DNA of 64,000 nucleotides from Azolla caroliniana (GCA_043228905.1 JBHGNT010000012.1:13826001-13890000); one strand, 5' to 3'; positions 41,553-51,536 are shown, counted from the first letter of the stretch. Translations and numbers: made by a program. The notes: a model not told the origin generated them from the sequence alone.

Positions 41553-42008
41553 TATTAGAGACATGTAGTAAAGTAAGCATTAGATAAGGATAGATCTAGG
41601 TAGATAGAAAGAAAGGAGAGAGAGAAAGAAGGGTGTCGATCCACCCGACCACCCCCGAGCGAAGGGATCGAGACGGACTCGAGCCTCGATCGGCGTCCCA
41701 TACCACCGCCGTGATGTCGAGTCGTACCTAGTGCTCGCTCGCTCGCTACAAGAGTTGACCCACCACAAGACAGAGTCTCGAGGTAGTCAACATGATGATC
41801 AAATGAGGGTAGCTAGGCCTCTTATTTATAGCGATACCCAAGGCCCCCATCCAAGTTCACACTTGGCCTAATGGGTTGTCTCAATCCCGAGGATTAAAAG
41901 TAATCCTCCCCTTCTTTACACTCTCGTTTAACCCTCACACTTATCCACGTGTATAGAATACTACGGTAAATTCTCACCACGGGATATTATATGGTCATGC
42001 CCATAACA
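41553..42008 (-). repeat. 5' LTR of F (456 bp)
   Basis: Same length as the 3' LTR; on the minus strand begins TGTTATGGGCATGACC and ends CTCTAATA. Confidence 0.93.
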
Positions 42009-42120
42009 TTTTCCTTCTGGCCCGGCGTTGCGCAACGTGACAACTAATGTCTCCCAGCTATCCAGGAGTGAACCGAGAAAGAGTAGAGCAAGGACCTCAT
42101 CGGCGAGAGGTACTTCCAAT
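42009..42120 (-). pseudogene. Copia C gag, middle piece
   Basis: LEVPLADEVLALLFLGSLLD and SWETLVVTLRNA, the UBN2-type gag motif of copia elements. It lies between F and solo LTR M and joins in frame with 42874 onward once M and its TSD are removed. Confidence 0.85.
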
Positions 42121-42873
42121 TGTTGGGAGACAGGTCCCTCCGGATGGGAAGGGAGAAGAACAGTGTCGTCGAACAAACTCCGAAACGGTATGAGGAGTAC
42201 CCGGCTACGGAGAGCCGGATGATACAGGCCCGGTGTGAACCGGATGAGGAGTACCCAGCTACGGAGAGCCGGATGATACAAGCCCGGTGTGAACCGGATG
42301 AGTAGTACCCGGCTACGGAGAGCCGGATGGTGCAGGCCCGGTGTGAACCGGATGAGGAGTACCCGGCTACGGAGAGCCGGATGGTGCAGAACCGGTATGA
42401 ACCGGAGGAAGAGACATATTCGTAAATATGTTTCTGAGAGCCCATTGTGACTACATTTGTAAATAGCCGAAAAGTCATATTAGTATAAATATGACTTAGG
42501 GCAAAACTTTTAGTGGTTAGTTGCTGTTAATTTATTTTTCTTTGTTGGTGCAAGAAGAAGAGAGAGCGCGTAACTATACAGAGAGAGAGAGAGAGAACGA
42601 GGTCGTTGGCTCTGTTGTAACCGCCGCCTGTGGCGAAGATCGTGAGTCCGAGGTCGTTGCCTCTGTGTACTCACTGTTTTGTACATTCATACATAGTGAC
42701 AGTTTGCAGCCTGTGGGCTGCCGTGGTTTTTCCCCTAGTTTGGGGTTTTCCACGTTAACCTCCTGTGTACCATTTCTCTTCTTTGTGTCGTGTTCTATTT
42801 CCCGTTTTCTGTGTATGAAAAGAATCTCGGTTGTGGCCGAGTCTTGGGCATAAGGAACGACAAGTTCCCGTCA
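42121..42873 (+). repeat. Solo LTR M (copia, C/L family), 753 bp
   Basis: Begins TGTTGGGAGACAGGTCCC, ends GTTCCCGTCA, TSD CCAAT (42116-42120, 42874-42878). Copia C gag continues across it. It contains four 54-bp tandem units (42190-42405) built on ggctacggagagccggatg, a TATA-like agtataaatatg, and a segment shared with the LTRs of C and L. Confidence 0.88.
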
Positions 42874-43269
42874 CCAATGAGGTTGCTTGGTGTATCAGCC
42901 CCTGGAGGGCATTCATGTGCTCCGCCATATTGGAGCCCTCTTGGTACCGGAGTCTCACTAACTTCCTAAATACCGAAACCCGATTAACGACATTCTTGTT
43001 CTGGAACATGATGTCGATCTTCTCCCATAGTTCATGACCTTGCTCTCTTCATTGAAGTTGTTGTACAAGTCGATGAAGCATCGGATGTATGCCGTCGTCT
43101 TCATGTGCATCACCTCCCACACCGTGGCATCGATCTTATCCGGTCTCTTGTCTCCTCCGGTACCGACAACTAAAGATCTTTAACCACTAGCATGTCCCTC
43201 ATCTTCGACTTCCTCACTGAGTAGTTAGAGCCGGTGAGCTTGAACATGCCGCCGTAAGATTCTTCCATT
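42874..43269 (-). pseudogene. Copia C gag, N-terminal part
   Basis: ATG at 43269 (MEESYGGMFKLTGSNYSV, KSKMRDMLVVKDL), 15 bases after the primer site. A stop follows DL, with later frameshifts; then KNVVNRVSVFRKLVRLRYQE and MNALQGLIHQATS. L gag (43967) is a close homologue (MEDSFGGMFKLTDSNYSLW). Confidence 0.87.
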
Positions 43270-43283
43270 TTCTGTGTTGTTCG

Positions 43284-43295
43284 CTCTAATACCAG
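43284..43295 (-). promoter_or_regulatory. Primer binding site of C
   Basis: On the minus strand TGGTATTAGAGC, three bases after the 5' LTR, one change from the Met-tRNA type. Confidence 0.85.
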
Positions 43296-43298
43296 TTT

Positions 43299-43888
43299 GA
43301 AGAGAAATGCACGGAATATCACTTGGCCACAACCGAGTAGTAAATCACTTCTATAAGAATCAAACACAGAAATGGGAAGTGGAGGTACACAAGAAAATGA
43401 TACCGGATGTTTACGTGGAAAAACCTAATAGGGGAAAACAACGGCAGCCCACAGAGTCCGAACTATCACTATAATGAGAAGCGGTACAATCAGAGACTTG
43501 GCGGCAACAACCTCGAGCTTTGTTTCTTTGCAAAGTGGCGGTTACAACAGAGTATCACTCTCTATCTCTCCCTCTCCCTCTCCCTCTCTCTCTCTCTGTA
43601 CAACAGTTACAGCAATATGACAACAACACAATACCACACAACACTACACCAAAGTGATTGCCCTAAGTCATATTTATAGCCTCAAATATAGCCTCAATGG
43701 GCTATTTACAAATATAGCCTCAATGGGCTTATTCAAGACATATTTACAAATCTGTCTTCTCTTCCGGTTCTCACCGGCTCTCTTCCGGTTCTCACCGGTT
43801 CTCCTCCGGTTTCCGGATCTCTTCCAGTTCTCACCGGGTCCTCTTTATTCATCACCAGATCCCATCCGGAGAGACCGATTTCCCAACA
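43299..43888 (-). repeat. 5' LTR of C (590 bp)
   Basis: Plus-strand ends TGAAGAGAAATGC and TTTCCCAACA. Same content as the 3' LTR with fewer ccggttctc repeats. Confidence 0.9.
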
Positions 43889-43893
43889 GTTCT

Positions 43894-43950
43894 TGGTTTC
43901 TGCACACGAGTACGAACGCGTAACCGGTTGTGGCCGGTCAATTCCTAACA
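43894..43950 (+). repeat. 5' LTR of L, last part
   Basis: The last 57 bp of the L LTR, from the C insertion to the terminus ATTCCTAACA. Confidence 0.85.
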
Positions 43951-43953
43951 AAG

Positions 43954-43965
43954 TGGTATCAGAGA
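43954..43965 (+). promoter_or_regulatory. Primer binding site of L
   Basis: TGGTATCAGAGA three bases after the LTR; Met-tRNA type. Confidence 0.85.
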
Positions 43966-43966
43966 A

Positions 43967-44234
43967 ATGGAAGACTCGTTTGGTGGCATGTTTAAGCTAA
44001 CCGACTCCAACTACTCATTGTGGAACTCGAAGATGAGAGACATGCTTGTGTGCAAAGACATCTGGTTGTCGGTGCAGTTCGGAGATAAAAGACCAGACAA
44101 GATCGATGCAGGGACTTGGGAAGTGTTGCATTGGAAGGCGCCCACATATATAAGGTGTTTTATAGACATGAGTCTATACAACAACTTCGACAAAGAAATA
44201 GAAGAAGATGTCCTATGGAATAAGATTGGTGTCA
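43967..44234 (+). pseudogene. Copia L gag, N-terminal fragment
   Basis: MEDSFGGMFKLTDSNYSLWN, then KMRDMLVCKDIWLSVQFGDK, WEVLHWKAPTYIRCFIDMSL and NNFDKEIEEDVLWNKIGVM, an open copia gag start. H cuts it at 44235. The rest of L lies beyond the right edge. Confidence 0.87.
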
Positions 44235-44712
44235 TGTTGTTATCCCTCTAGAAAACACGGCCTACCCTCAGTCCTTTGGGGTATGGCTCAAGGGGATTGT
44301 GGTACAGGGAATAGAGAGCGTAGTATGCCTAGCCTTAGACAATGGCAAATAGGTGGTACGTCACGGGGTACCCTTTGGGGTAGGGTGCTTAACATAAGAG
44401 GGCTACAACCGAGCTCCTTCTCGCCATGCATCACTTTTTACACAGATACGCTTAGTTACCCTATGTAATAGATACACTTCTTAATAAACACAGAGTTTAA
44501 AAAGACAATAACAGGTTATATGAAAACTAGCTCTTTACAATGTTCCTATGCCCTTTATATATATGGGACATAGACGGTTACACTTAGTGTGTGAACCATT
44601 ATTACATGCATTTCTACTTTCTAACGTCTCCATCATTATGAGGCTACGCTTATACACTAGTCCGCCTTAATTCCTGCCTCGTTTCTCACTAGTCCGTCTC
44701 CGGAGGACAACA
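44235..44712 (-). repeat. 3' LTR of H (478 bp)
   Basis: Plus-strand ends TGTTGTTATCCC and GGACAACA (inverted ends). It directly follows L gag and precedes GCATGCCTGTGGGACAG, the same junction motif as in A. The left boundary could be shifted by three bases (TGTTAT). Confidence 0.75.
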
Positions 44713-44763
44713 CCTAGCATGCCTGTGGGACAGTGCCCTGGCACGTCGGATCCATCCCCCTTC

Positions 44764-45040
44764 TCTATTCATCATCAAAAATATCAAGGACATTAGGTTC
44801 CAAGCGATCGTCGTTATTGATCGTAACGGGCGATGTCGTCACAGGGGTAGCCTTGCCATTTTCGGGGTTGGCCGGTGGTTCCACCGCCGTGGTCTCGGCC
44901 TTCGGTGCGTCCCCGTCCTGTTGGTCGACCATCAACGCCGTGGTCTCTACATCCAATGTGTCTCCCTGTTGTTGGTCAGCCATCACTATCGTGGTCTCTA
45001 CATCTGGTGCGTCTCCGTCCTATTGGTCGGCCATCGTATT
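44764..45040 (-). pseudogene. H extra 3' ORF, C-terminal end
   Basis: Three degenerate repeats of MADQQQGD...VETT(A)LMV, a Pro-rich stretch, and the end LEPNVLDIFDDE, which parallels A (LEQSILDILDEA). One in-frame stop (MADQ*). It continues from 55948 after removal of I. The stop is 51 bp from the LTR. Confidence 0.75.
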
Positions 45041-45291
45041 TGTTGAGAGTCGAACTCAACTTCCCAGAGATAGGCTTCACACTACCTCATGGACATGTTG
45101 GGCTAGTTTTGTAAATAGTAGAAAGGGCACTTGCCCTAGCTTAGTTGGTATATAAATCAACGCATTGTAACTTAGTTACTGTTGGATGTTTTATGTTTTG
45201 ATGTATTTTTGGTTAATACACAATTTAGTTTTTCCATCTCTGTCTCAAGAGCTCTCTCTCTTTCTCTCCCTTTGTTGCCACACACACACAC
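45041..45291 (+). repeat. 5' LTR of I, first part
   Basis: Begins TGTTGAGAGTCGAACTC; same as the 3' LTR at 55637. TATA box GGTATATAAATC near 45146-45158. J is inserted in its CA-repeat; the LTR resumes at 50662. Confidence 0.92.
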
Positions 45292-45591
45292 TGTTGAAGA
45301 CAAGGCCGTCAATGCGGAAGATCAAGTAGCATTCGATTGGGGTTGAGTACCTGCGTATGACAGTTTCCAAGATCGTGCAAAGAGATAGAGAGAGAGAGAG
45401 AGAGGAGGCACAAGAATCTTTCTATTCAACAGAAATAATAATACAACCAACCTTACAAAAAGGTTATTAGGTCACTTTATATAGTGACCGACTTAGGGCA
45501 ACTACCATTTATGCTAATTACACAAATGGCCCAAACTTGAGCTATACAAAGGGATAGTGTGAATACGTCCATTATACACTTGTATTCGACA
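45292..45591 (-). repeat. 3' LTR of J (300 bp)
   Basis: Plus-strand ends TGTTGAAGACAAGG and TATTCGACA. On the minus strand CTATATAAAG (45475-45484) is the likely TATA box. GA repeat at 45389-45404. Confidence 0.96.
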
Positions 45592-45606
45592 CTCCCCCGT
45601 AATGGG
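45592..45606 (-). promoter_or_regulatory. Polypurine tract of J
   Basis: On the minus strand CCCATTACGGGGGAG precedes the LTR start TGTCGAATAC. The 180 bp between here and the pol stop are untranslated, nothing else seen. Confidence 0.8.
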
Positions 45607-45785
45607 CGTATACATGGGTTATCTAAGATTACAGGTATAAACCTAGGTTCTCGGACATATCAGTTTTTGTTCGAGTCGGCAGGGTCCGAGGGCAGAAGAC
45701 CGAACTGGTCGGGTCGGAAGAGTTGAAGCCGATCATTAAGGAACTGATGTCGGTTGTCCGAAACCATCCTGCGCTGTGTCCGGCT

Positions 45786-48700
45786 CTAACCGGACTGGTT
45801 TGTCGTTACGCCCATCTGATGCCGAAGGGACCAAAAGCGGTCTGCCGAAAGACACTTGGTCATTCCATCTGCAACATTGTCGGTTTTGGATATTTTCTCT
45901 AGACCGATTTTCCCTGAAATGACGCAGTCCCGAACGAAGTGATATCGAACGTCGATATGTTTGGAGGCGTTGTGGTGAACCGGATTTTTCGACAAGGCAA
46001 CAACACCTTGACTGTCGTTATAGACAACTGGGGCCGAGTCATGGTCGACTTGTCGAAACGTGTGCGCCAGCCGGCCGAGCCACAAAGCTTCTTTTGCAGC
46101 GTCGGACGCAGCTACATATTCTGCTTCGGTCGTTGAGGTCGCTGTGCACTCCTGAAGTTTCGACTTCCACGAAATTGCTCCATTGCCGAATTTGAAGCAG
46201 TATCCAGTTGTTGATTTCCGACTGTCTATACAGCCGGCGAAGTCCGAGTCGGTGTAACCGACTACGCCTGAGGTTGAGTTCGGACCGAAAAGAATGTCGT
46301 GGTCTTTTGTGCCAGCCAGATATTTGAACACATGCTTGACTGCGTTCCAATGCGATCGGCCAGGATTGTGCATAAATCTGCTAACGACTCCTACGGCATG
46401 AGAAATATCAGGCCGTGTCGCGACCATCAGGTACATGAGGGAGCCGACTGCCGGTGCATACGGTACCGACTTCATATCTTCCCCCTCCGGACCGGATGTC
46501 GGGCAGTCCCGCTGAGAGAGCCGAAGATTCATGGGGAGCGGGGTTGAAGCAGATTTGGCTGATTGCATGTTGAAGCGTTCCAAGACACGTCCGATATAGT
46601 CGGTCTGAGACAAAAAAAGATGTCGTTTATCGCGATGCCGACTAATCTTCATGCCGAGTATGTGTCGTGCCGGACCGAGGTCCTTCATGGCAAACTTCAA
46701 CCGCAATTGCCGAATGAGATCGGCAAATTCGCCCGCATGGCGTCCAGAAATTAGCATGTCGTCCACGTAAATGATGAGGAAGATGGGTGATCCATCTTGA
46801 GCTGTGTTGGTAAAAAGACAATGGTCCTCATCGCTTTTTGAGAAGCCGATCGATTGGATGAAGTCGTCGAACTTCTTGTACCATTGTCGCGGTGCCTGTT
46901 TGAGGCCGTATAGACTCTTCCTGAGTCGGCAGACTAGATGTTCTTGGCCAGTTGCCACGAAGCCTTTTGGCTGCTCCATATAAATTTCCTCTTCAAGATC
47001 ACCATGGAGGAAGGTTGTTTTGACATCTAGCTGAATCAGCTCCAAGTTGTCGGTTGCCACTACGCCGAGTAGAAAACGAAGGGTTGTCATTTTCACCACT
47101 GGTGAAAAAATCTCGTCGAAGTCGACGCCATATTCTTGTCGGAAGCCCTTCGCAACTAATCTGGCCTTGTACTTTGGGGTGGTCGAATCAGACGTCTCTT
47201 TTAGTCGATAGACCCACTTGCAAGGGAGAGCACGTCGATTCTTAGGTAATTCGACCAGATCCCAAGTCTTGTTTGCCCGAATGGAGTGCATTTCCGACTC
47301 CATCGCCAGATGCCAGGTGGCTGAATCGACAGATGTCGATGCTTCTTCGTAAGACGTCGGTTCGCCGGCGTCGGTGAAGAAAATTCCAGGAGAATACCTC
47401 TCCGGAGGTTGCGACAGTCTTTTGGATCGTCGAGGTATGATTGGACTGGTCGTATCGGGTATCGAGGTCGGATGGTCCGAAAGCGAATTATTCTGCTGTG
47501 CCGAGTCAGAGTTGTCCGAGTCGGTAGTGTAAGGTTCAGCTACCCGTGAAGCTGACCGTGTGTTGAGAGCGGGGCTTTCTTGAAGGGTCGGCACATCGGA
47601 AAATGTTACCCTTCGGACTTCGATCGGTGTTTCGACTGATGGATTCATAGCCGACTCGTTGAACACAACGTCCGAACTTCGAACGATTTGTCTGCGTTCG
47701 GGGTCCCAGAGTCGGTATCCCATTTCGCCGTCTGATCCATATCCAAGGAAAATGCATTTCCTGGACCGAGGTGCAAGTTTTCGGCGATCATCTTTCGGAA
47801 TAAGGGCGTACGCCTCGCATCCAAAGATCCTCAGCTTGTCGTAATTCGGCTTACTGCCGATCCATAGTTCCTGAGGAATTTGAAGTCCTAGAGGTCTGCT
47901 TGGCGACATATTGATTATGTGTACTGCCGTGAGTAGAGCCTCTGCCCAGAAGCCATCTGACAGTCTGGAGTGTTGGAGCATGGAAACTATCCGTTCTTGG
48001 ATTGTCCGATTCATGCGTTCTGCAATCCCGTTTTGCTCCGGACTGTGTGGTGCCGTAAATTCACGTCGGATGCCGCGTTGTCGGCAGAATTTGACGAATT
48101 CTTCTGATTTGTACTCTCCCCCATTGTCGGTCCGAAAGCATTTCAGTTTTCGGTCAGTTTGATTTTCTACCATAGCGAGCCAATCGGAGAAGATCGAGAA
48201 GACACGATCTTTGGTGCGAATTGGATAAGCCCACACCTTTCGAGTCGAATCGTCAATAAAACTGACGAAGTAAGAGGCACCACCGAGAGACTGATGCGGC
48301 ATTGGGCCACAGACGTCCGAGTGGACTAAATCGAGAGGTCTCGTTTCTCTTGGTGCTGATGTCGGGTGTGATGCGGCTGCTTGTTTGCCATATTGGCAAT
48401 GTTCGCAGAATTGATGGTCCGCGAAGGAGAGTTTAGGGATGTATCCGGCTCTAGATAGGTGCGTAATGCCGGCCTTGCTGAGGTGTCCTAATCTTCTGTG
48501 CCATAGTGATGACACAGGAATATCCACCAAAAACAAGTTACCCTCTCTGAGCGTAACATGTAACGGATACAGTGAGTGTATCTTGGGTCCTCTAGCAAGC
48601 AGGAGGTTCCCCCTGTGGAGTGTCCACCCTCCCGAAGAAAAATCGGCACGAATGTCGTCTTCATCTAGTTGTCCGACTGAGATCAATGGCCTTGAGAGCT

Positions 48701-49817
48701 CGGGTACATGTCGGACATTGTGAAGTACAAGTGTAGAGCCACCTGCAAGGTTGAGCTCTACTGTGCCGATTCCAATGATGTCACAGTGTTGCGAGTTGCC
48801 GACTCGAACTGAGTCGGAGTGACGGATCATATATTGCCGAAATTGGGATCGATGAGGAGTCACGTGAAATGACGCGCCCGAATCTAAGAGCCATGTGCTC
48901 GATTCTTCAGTCGTGAGCAGAACTTCTGATCCGACTGGATTTTCGATTGATAGTATATTCGGGTCGTTTGGTAGCACATCAGCTGAGAAGCTGACGTAAT
49001 TGATCTCCTCATGCCGGCCACTCTTCTTGTCTGATTTCTGAGACTTGTCGTTCTTGTTCTTGAGTGCACGGTAGTCGGCTTTGATGTGTCCGGGTTTCTT
49101 GCAATAGTTGCAGATTCGATTATCCCGTGACTGGCTCCGTCTTCGCTGATTGTTCGGCTGCCGTGAGGAATCTCTTCCTCGTATGTTCGATCGGTCTGTC
49201 GAACCTTGTACTACATAAGCGTCGTCTGTTGAGTCATTGGCGAAAGACTTTCTCCGAGCTGCTTCGGTCAGAATTGCGCTCGTGACTTCGGAGTATTTAA
49301 CAGCCGTGGTTGACGCGTTGCACACGGTTGTGACGAAAGTTTCCCATGATGAGGGAAGGCTGCTCATGAGTATCATTGCTCTGAGTTCATCCTCGATTGC
49401 CGTCCCCTGAGATGAGATTTGGGAGCTTATGCTTTCGTACTCATTGAGATGTGCTTGAACCGAATCTGATTCTTTCATCCTCAAGTTGTAGAGGCGCCGG
49501 ATCAGGAACATCTTCGTTGCAGCGACCTTCTTTTCGTAGGTGTCCGACAGTGTTTTCCACAGTTCGAATGCTGTCGTACACGATTGCACCATAAAGTATA
49601 CCGATTCCGATAGGTGCATCCGAATCGTGGCGCGGACGATTCTGTCCAGCTTCTGCCACTCAATTGGTTTGTATTCTTCTGGAGGTGCTTCACTTTCGAT
49701 GGGATCGATTTGCCCCTTGACTATGAGATAGTCCTGCATTTGCTCCTTCCAGAAGTTGAAGTTCGATCCATCGAACTTTCGTAGACTCATTTCTGACGAA
49801 CCGGATGTTGATGTCAT
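45786..49817 (-). CDS. J Gag-Pol polyprotein, 1343 aa, intact frame
   Basis: Gag (about 1-280): FDGSNFNFWKEQMQDYL, LSSLPSSWETFVTTV-type UBN2 motif, zinc knuckle CNYCKKPGHIKADY, whose final Cys is Tyr. Protease: WLLDSGASFHVTPH (about 310). Integrase: LWHRRLGHLSKAGI, CEHCQYGKQ, VHSDVCGP, FRTDNGGEY and PEQNGIAERMN (Asp, Asp, Glu intact), tail IFLGYGSDGEMGYRLWD. RT: KWVYRLKETSDS, ARLVAKGFRQEYGVDF, TTFLHGDLEEEIYMEQPKGF, SLYGLKQAPRQWY, IYVDDMLISGR. RNase H: YTDSDFAGCIDSRKSTTGY, TSTTEAEYVAASDAAKEALW, KHIDVRYHFVRD. Length is normal for copia. Start chosen at the ATG giving MTSTSGSSEMSLRKFDGS, 540 bp after the primer site. Makes and integrates cDNA; could be autonomous unless the knuckle change is disabling. 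Confidence 0.97.
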   Translation of the reverse strand: MTSTSGSSEMSLRKFDGSNFNFWKEQMQDYLIVKGQIDPIESEAPPEEYKPIEWQKLDRIVRATIRMHLSESVYFMVQSCTTAFELWKTLSDTYEKKVAATKMFLIRRLYNLRMKESDSVQAHLNEYESISSQISSQGTAIEDELRAMILMSSLPSSWETFVTTVCNASTTAVKYSEVTSAILTEAARRKSFANDSTDDAYVVQGSTDRSNIRGRDSSRQPNNQRRRSQSRDNRICNYCKKPGHIKADYRALKNKNDKSQKSDKKSGRHEEINYVSFSADVLPNDPNILSIENPVGSEVLLTTEESSTWLLDSGASFHVTPHRSQFRQYMIRHSDSVRVGNSQHCDIIGIGTVELNLAGGSTLVLHNVRHVPELSRPLISVGQLDEDDIRADFSSGGWTLHRGNLLLARGPKIHSLYPLHVTLREGNLFLVDIPVSSLWHRRLGHLSKAGITHLSRAGYIPKLSFADHQFCEHCQYGKQAAASHPTSAPRETRPLDLVHSDVCGPMPHQSLGGASYFVSFIDDSTRKVWAYPIRTKDRVFSIFSDWLAMVENQTDRKLKCFRTDNGGEYKSEEFVKFCRQRGIRREFTAPHSPEQNGIAERMNRTIQERIVSMLQHSRLSDGFWAEALLTAVHIINMSPSRPLGLQIPQELWIGSKPNYDKLRIFGCEAYALIPKDDRRKLAPRSRKCIFLGYGSDGEMGYRLWDPERRQIVRSSDVVFNESAMNPSVETPIEVRRVTFSDVPTLQESPALNTRSASRVAEPYTTDSDNSDSAQQNNSLSDHPTSIPDTTSPIIPRRSKRLSQPPERYSPGIFFTDAGEPTSYEEASTSVDSATWHLAMESEMHSIRANKTWDLVELPKNRRALPCKWVYRLKETSDSTTPKYKARLVAKGFRQEYGVDFDEIFSPVVKMTTLRFLLGVVATDNLELIQLDVKTTFLHGDLEEEIYMEQPKGFVATGQEHLVCRLRKSLYGLKQAPRQWYKKFDDFIQSIGFSKSDEDHCLFTNTAQDGSPIFLIIYVDDMLISGRHAGEFADLIRQLRLKFAMKDLGPARHILGMKISRHRDKRHLFLSQTDYIGRVLERFNMQSAKSASTPLPMNLRLSQRDCPTSGPEGEDMKSVPYAPAVGSLMYLMVATRPDISHAVGVVSRFMHNPGRSHWNAVKHVFKYLAGTKDHDILFGPNSTSGVVGYTDSDFAGCIDSRKSTTGYCFKFGNGAISWKSKLQECTATSTTEAEYVAASDAAKEALWLGRLAHTFRQVDHDSAPVVYNDSQGVVALSKNPVHHNASKHIDVRYHFVRDCVISGKIGLEKISKTDNVADGMTKCLSADRFWSLRHQMGVTTNQSG

Positions 49818-50345
49818 GACTCTGCCCTAAGTCGGCTACGAACTTTGGTGAAGTGCAGCGGTTTGGCCCACTCAGTGTCGTTCTAGCCGAAGTTGGACAC
49901 AAGTGATGTTGATTACGGAGAATCGGGGATTTGGTTCGGATTGACTACCGACAACTGTCTTAGTCGAGTTGAACCTAGATTTAGCGATCCGACAGTACTT
50001 CAAGCCGATTCGGTTTCGGTTGACTGCAACGGTGAGAGCAATGGAACCGACTGGTCCTTCCGATTATTGTCCAATCGAATGAAATGCGAACTGGGGTTGT
50101 CCTTGAAGTCGTCGTTGTGCAGGAAGCCCACCTCAAGCAGTTACGATCAAGGAAGTAGAGTACAGCCGACTGGCTTACTCCGAGTGATGATCTAACGCAG
50201 CGAGATTCAAGCTTGTGTTTGCCTACTTTCTTCTCTGTTTCTTCGAATGACGCGAGAAACCGAATGCTTTGCAGACTAGGATGAAGCGAAAGGCCGAATA
50301 CTGTGCAGGCTGTGATGACGGCCGACAGCGGGTTGAGGAACCAGG
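49818..50345 (-). other. J leader, no gene seen
   Basis: About 530 bp untranslated between the primer site and ATG. No repeat or ORF with recognised similarity. Confidence 0.7.
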
Positions 50346-50356
50346 CTCTGATACCA
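50344..50356 (-). promoter_or_regulatory. Primer binding site of J
   Basis: On the minus strand TGGTATCAGAGCC, two bases after the 5' LTR; Met-tRNA type, exact. Confidence 0.93.
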
Positions 50357-50358
50357 AA

Positions 50359-50656
50359 TGTTGAAGACAAGGCCGTCAATGCGGAAGATCAAGTAGCATT
50401 CGATTGGGGTTGAGTACCTGCGTATGACAGTTTCCAAGATCGTGCAAAGAGATAGAGAGAGAGAGAGAGGAGGCACAAGAATCTTTCTATTCAACAGAAA
50501 TAATAATACAACCAACCTTACAAAAAGGTTATTAGGTCACTTTATATAGTGACCGACTTAGGGCAACTACCATTTATGCTAATTACACAAATGGCCCAAA
50601 CTTGAGCTATACAAAGGGATAGTGTGAATACGTCCATTATACACTTGTATTCGACA
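50359..50656 (-). repeat. 5' LTR of J (298 bp)
   Basis: Matches 45292-45591; two bases shorter in the GA repeat. Confidence 0.96.
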
Positions 50657-50661
50657 CACAC

Positions 50662-50717
50662 TCTCTCTCAAGCATCTTCCGTTGCATTGCAATCACTCTT
50701 GCCTTCATTTCGTTACA
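50662..50717 (+). repeat. 5' LTR of I, last part
   Basis: Continues the LTR after J and ends TTCGTTACA, followed without gap by the primer site TGGTATCAGAGC (50718-50729). Confidence 0.9.
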
Positions 50718-50729
50718 TGGTATCAGAGC
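50718..50729 (+). promoter_or_regulatory. Primer binding site of I
   Basis: TGGTATCAGAGC directly at the LTR end; Met-tRNA type. Confidence 0.92.
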
Positions 50730-50810
50730 ATTTTCGACTGTGTTGTGTTGCACGTCGACGATCAACAGAACCGGCCCATCGATAGAGAAGAAATCACCAT
50801 TAATACTCAA

Positions 50811-51536
50811 ATGGGAAGTACTCTTCCATACGAGAAGCTTGATAGAACTAACTTTGCATCTTGGGAATACAAGATGCATCAATACCTTGTCGGACAAGGC
50901 TACTAGAGCTATATCAAAGGAGCTCAGAATCACACCCCATACCTTGTCCGAAGCAGGCGTGGGAATACCTCAAGAAGATTTTCACAGCCAATACTGCCGC
51001 ACGAAAGCTCCAACTTCGATAGGAGCTGAACAATCTTCAACAAAGGGACATGTCAATCGGCAACTACACCTTAAAGATCAAGGAGTTGTGCGATGCCCTT
51101 GGATCGATTAATGTTAGCATTGACGACGAAGAGATGGTGTAGATATGCCTCGGTGGCTTGGCACCGTGTTTTGGTGCAATAAGATCGATCGTTCTCGCGA
51201 GAGAGAATCCTCCCTCCTTTTTTGATCTCCAATCATTGTTGCTAGTCGAAGAGAATCACGTGTGTCAAAGGAATAATGCGCATGATGGACAAATGCTATA
51301 TTCGAACTTCGATGGAGGAAGAGGACAAAGTCATAGAAGGAGAGGTTGATTTGGCCAAGGCCGACACAACCAATGGCAAGCGGACAGAAATGGCCCCAGA
51401 GAGTTCGGCGGAAGGGGGAGTCATCACACCGGACCGAGCAACCGTAGGAACCCAGTTGAATGCAGGTACTGCGGAAAACCCGGCCACTATGAAGAGGAGT
51501 GTCAGAAGAAGAAGCATGAGCAAGGCCGACAACTAA
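50811..51536 (+). pseudogene. Copia I gag
   Basis: MGSTLPYEKLDRTNFASWEY and KMHQYLVGQGY open it, followed by a stop and several frame changes. Later pieces give IDDEEMV and a zinc-knuckle remnant (CRYCGKPGHYEEEC-like, near 51460). Gag of a different copia family from C, L and J. Confidence 0.75.

Larger units (their letters stand above)
35110..42008 (-). mobile_element. Ty3/gypsy element F, full length (6.9 kb)
   Basis: Two 456-bp LTRs (about 5% different), TSD TTTTC (35105-35109 and 42009-42013). Minus strand: 1.6-kb leader, broken gag, an 803-aa open pol frame, broken integrase with a C-terminal chromo-like region. Met-tRNA primer site. Same family as G and Q. Confidence 0.95.
4822..43888 (-). 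mobile_element. Ty1/copia element C, complete but broken by four insertions
   Basis: LTRs at 4822-5444 and 43299-43888, TSD GTTCT at both ends. Removing D (7325-16899), A (17621-34271), F (35110-42008) and M (42121-42873) with their TSDs leaves about 5.2 kb. Reading down the minus strand this gives gag, protease, integrase, reverse transcriptase and RNase H in copia order. A Met-tRNA-type primer site and a polypurine tract are in place. C lies inverted inside the LTR of the related element L. Confidence 0.9.
45292..50656 (-). mobile_element. Ty1/copia element J, intact and young (5.4 kb)
   Basis: LTRs 45292-45591 and 50359-50656 appear identical except for the number of GA repeats. TSD CACAC (45287-45291, 50657-50661). 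One uninterrupted gag-pol frame. Primer site and polypurine tract present. It is inserted in the LTR of I, a different copia family. Confidence 0.97.
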
